The notes below the pieces were generated by a model. The model had not been told where the DNA came from. It did not search any database and saw only the letters and a list, made by a program, of their open reading frames with translations. 10,596 nucleotides of DNA from an uncultured bacterium. Its GTDB lineage: Bacteria > Patescibacteriota > Patescibacteriia > CAIQCM01. Below are positions 9,628 to 10,596 of this stretch, in pieces. Positions within the stretch are counted from its first letter, which is position 1. Every line of letters starts with the position of its first letter. Made by a program: the position numbers and the translations under genes. The DNA lies in contig CAIQCM010000055.1 in assembly GCA_903870305.1 (NCBI GenBank), forward strand, positions 1 through 10,596, given 5' to 3'.

Positions 9628-10596
9628 ATGGAATTTAAGATCGTCAGCAAACACAAACCGGCCGGCGACCAGCCCCAAGCTATTAAGGGCTTGGTTTTGG
9701 GCATTCAAAAAGGCCTGCATGATCAAATTCTTTTGGGCGTCACCGGCTCGGGGAAAACCTTCACTGTTGCGAACGTCATTGAGCAAACAAAATTGCCAAC
9801 CTTGGTCATTTCGCACAACAAGACGCTTGCGGCGCAACTTACCAACGAGTTCCGCGAGCTATTTCCAAAAAATGCGGTCGAGTATTTTGTTTCTTACTAC
9901 GACTACTATCAGCCGGAAGCGTATTTGCCGAGCTCCGACACATATATTGAAAAAGAGTCGATGGTTAACGACGAGATCGACCGTTTGCGCCATGCCGCGA
10001 CCCAGGCGGTGTTGACGCGAAAAGATGTCATTGTCTGCTCATCGGTCTCTTGTATTTACGGCCTTGGTACGCCGGAGTCATACATGGATTCGGCGCTTAA
10101 GATGAGCTTGGGGCAAACCATTACCCGCGCCGATTTGTTGAGCAGTTTGGTGGCCATGCAATACGTACGCACCACTTCCGACGTTCTTCGCGGACAATTT
10201 CGTTTGCATGGCGAGACCTTTGAAATAATGCCGGTTAACCAGAATGTCATTTACCGGCTTGAGATAAAAAGTCAGACCGTGAGTTCGATCCTGGTGATCG
10301 ACCCGATCACGCGCAAGGTAAAAGAGGAAGCGCAAGAGGCATGGGTCTTTCCGGCCAAGCATTTCGTAACCCGTCCGGCGGAACTGGAAGCGGCGTTAAA
10401 GCGCATCCGCGCCGAGTTGGCCGATCGGCTTAAGTATTTTGAGAAAGCTGGCAAACCGCTGGAAGCCGAACGCCTCGAGCGGCGCACCAAGTTTGACCTA
10501 GAGATGATCAAGGAGATCGGTTTTTGCCACGGCATTGAGAATTACTCGCGGCAGATGGCCGGACGTTTACCCGGCGAACCGCCGGAGACGCTTATC
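9628..10596 (+). CDS. uvrB: Excinuclease ABC subunit B (3' end beyond the window)
   Basis: 323 codons are present, about half of the usual 660-680 aa, and the frame is open to the last base. UvrB is the damage-verifying helicase-like subunit of nucleotide excision repair, working with UvrA and UvrC. Visible are the N-terminal PAGDQPQAI, Walker A GVTGSGKT (37-44), motif Ia NKTLAAQL, and the beta-hairpin region VSYYDYYQPEAYLPSSDTYIE with its aromatic residues (90-94) that clamps one DNA strand. The conserved IYGLG, QYVRTTSDVLRGQFRLHGE (UvrA-interacting region), and RTKFDLEMIKEIGFCHGIEN followed by GRLPGEPPETL are also present. The start has a weak GAGAGGGA SD-like stretch. The leader contains copy 2 of the 102-bp repeat. 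Confidence 0.97.
   Translation, partial: MEFKIVSKHKPAGDQPQAIKGLVLGIQKGLHDQILLGVTGSGKTFTVANVIEQTKLPTLVISHNKTLAAQLTNEFRELFPKNAVEYFVSYYDYYQPEAYLPSSDTYIEKESMVNDEIDRLRHAATQAVLTRKDVIVCSSVSCIYGLGTPESYMDSALKMSLGQTITRADLLSSLVAMQYVRTTSDVLRGQFRLHGETFEIMPVNQNVIYRLEIKSQTVSSILVIDPITRKVKEEAQEAWVFPAKHFVTRPAELEAALKRIRAELADRLKYFEKAGKPLEAERLERRTKFDLEMIKEIGFCHGIENYSRQMAGRLPGEPPETLI

Overview
The window looks like a piece of a bacterial chromosome, most likely from the Patescibacteria/CPR radiation (an Uhrbacteria-like relative is my best guess). This is an inference from several signs: small exported Cys-rich proteins, an exported protein of a type I associate with this group, a DsbA/VKOR pair, most starts lacking a Shine-Dalgarno (SD) site, and a tRNA without an encoded CCA. 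Every gene I accept is on the + strand, and spacing between genes is tight. I see no transposase, integrase, phage gene, CRISPR array or recognisable defence system.

Layout. The end of a possible upstream gene (1-78) runs into a nested palindrome made of 7-bp units, followed by rsmE (153-848, 16S rRNA m3U methyltransferase). Next come an anchored Gmad2 plus eight-cysteine protein (860-1561), a DsbA-like thiol oxidase (1610-2263) and, overlapping it, a VKOR-type quinone-linked partner (2220-2729). The DsbA/VKOR pair probably forms disulfides in the Cys-rich exported proteins seen here. An unrecognised soluble protein (2788-3369) precedes dnaX (3402-5036, clamp-loader subunit). tRNA-Gln(CUG) (5062-5132) lies inside a long inverted repeat that ends in a T tract. 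Then comes an unrecognised exported/4-TM protein (5214-6530) with a strong terminator. A two-gene unit follows (6643-7014 unknown; 7034-7486 half-size EamA transporter); it stands out because both genes have strong SD sites and the unit sits between two terminators. Next are an exported modular Cys-rich protein (7578-8957), a repeat-rich segment holding a small acidic ORF (8958-9627), and the first half of uvrB (9628 to the window end).

The most unusual material is repetitive. (1) Two 102-bp copies of one sequence, 98/102 identical, lie in opposite orientation (8982-9083 and 9506-9607) around a 78-80 aa ORF. Each copy has its own terminal inverted repeats, and GC hairpins sit next to them. 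(2) Short tandem arrays with different unit sequences but the same 7-bp period occur at least six times, both between and inside genes. (3) The linker of DnaX appears to be assembled from several such repeats plus two palindromic elements, and contains an A AAA AAT heptamer whose -1 reading ends after four codons, as in the known tau/gamma frameshift of dnaX. These are read by eye; copy number elsewhere in the genome cannot be judged from here.
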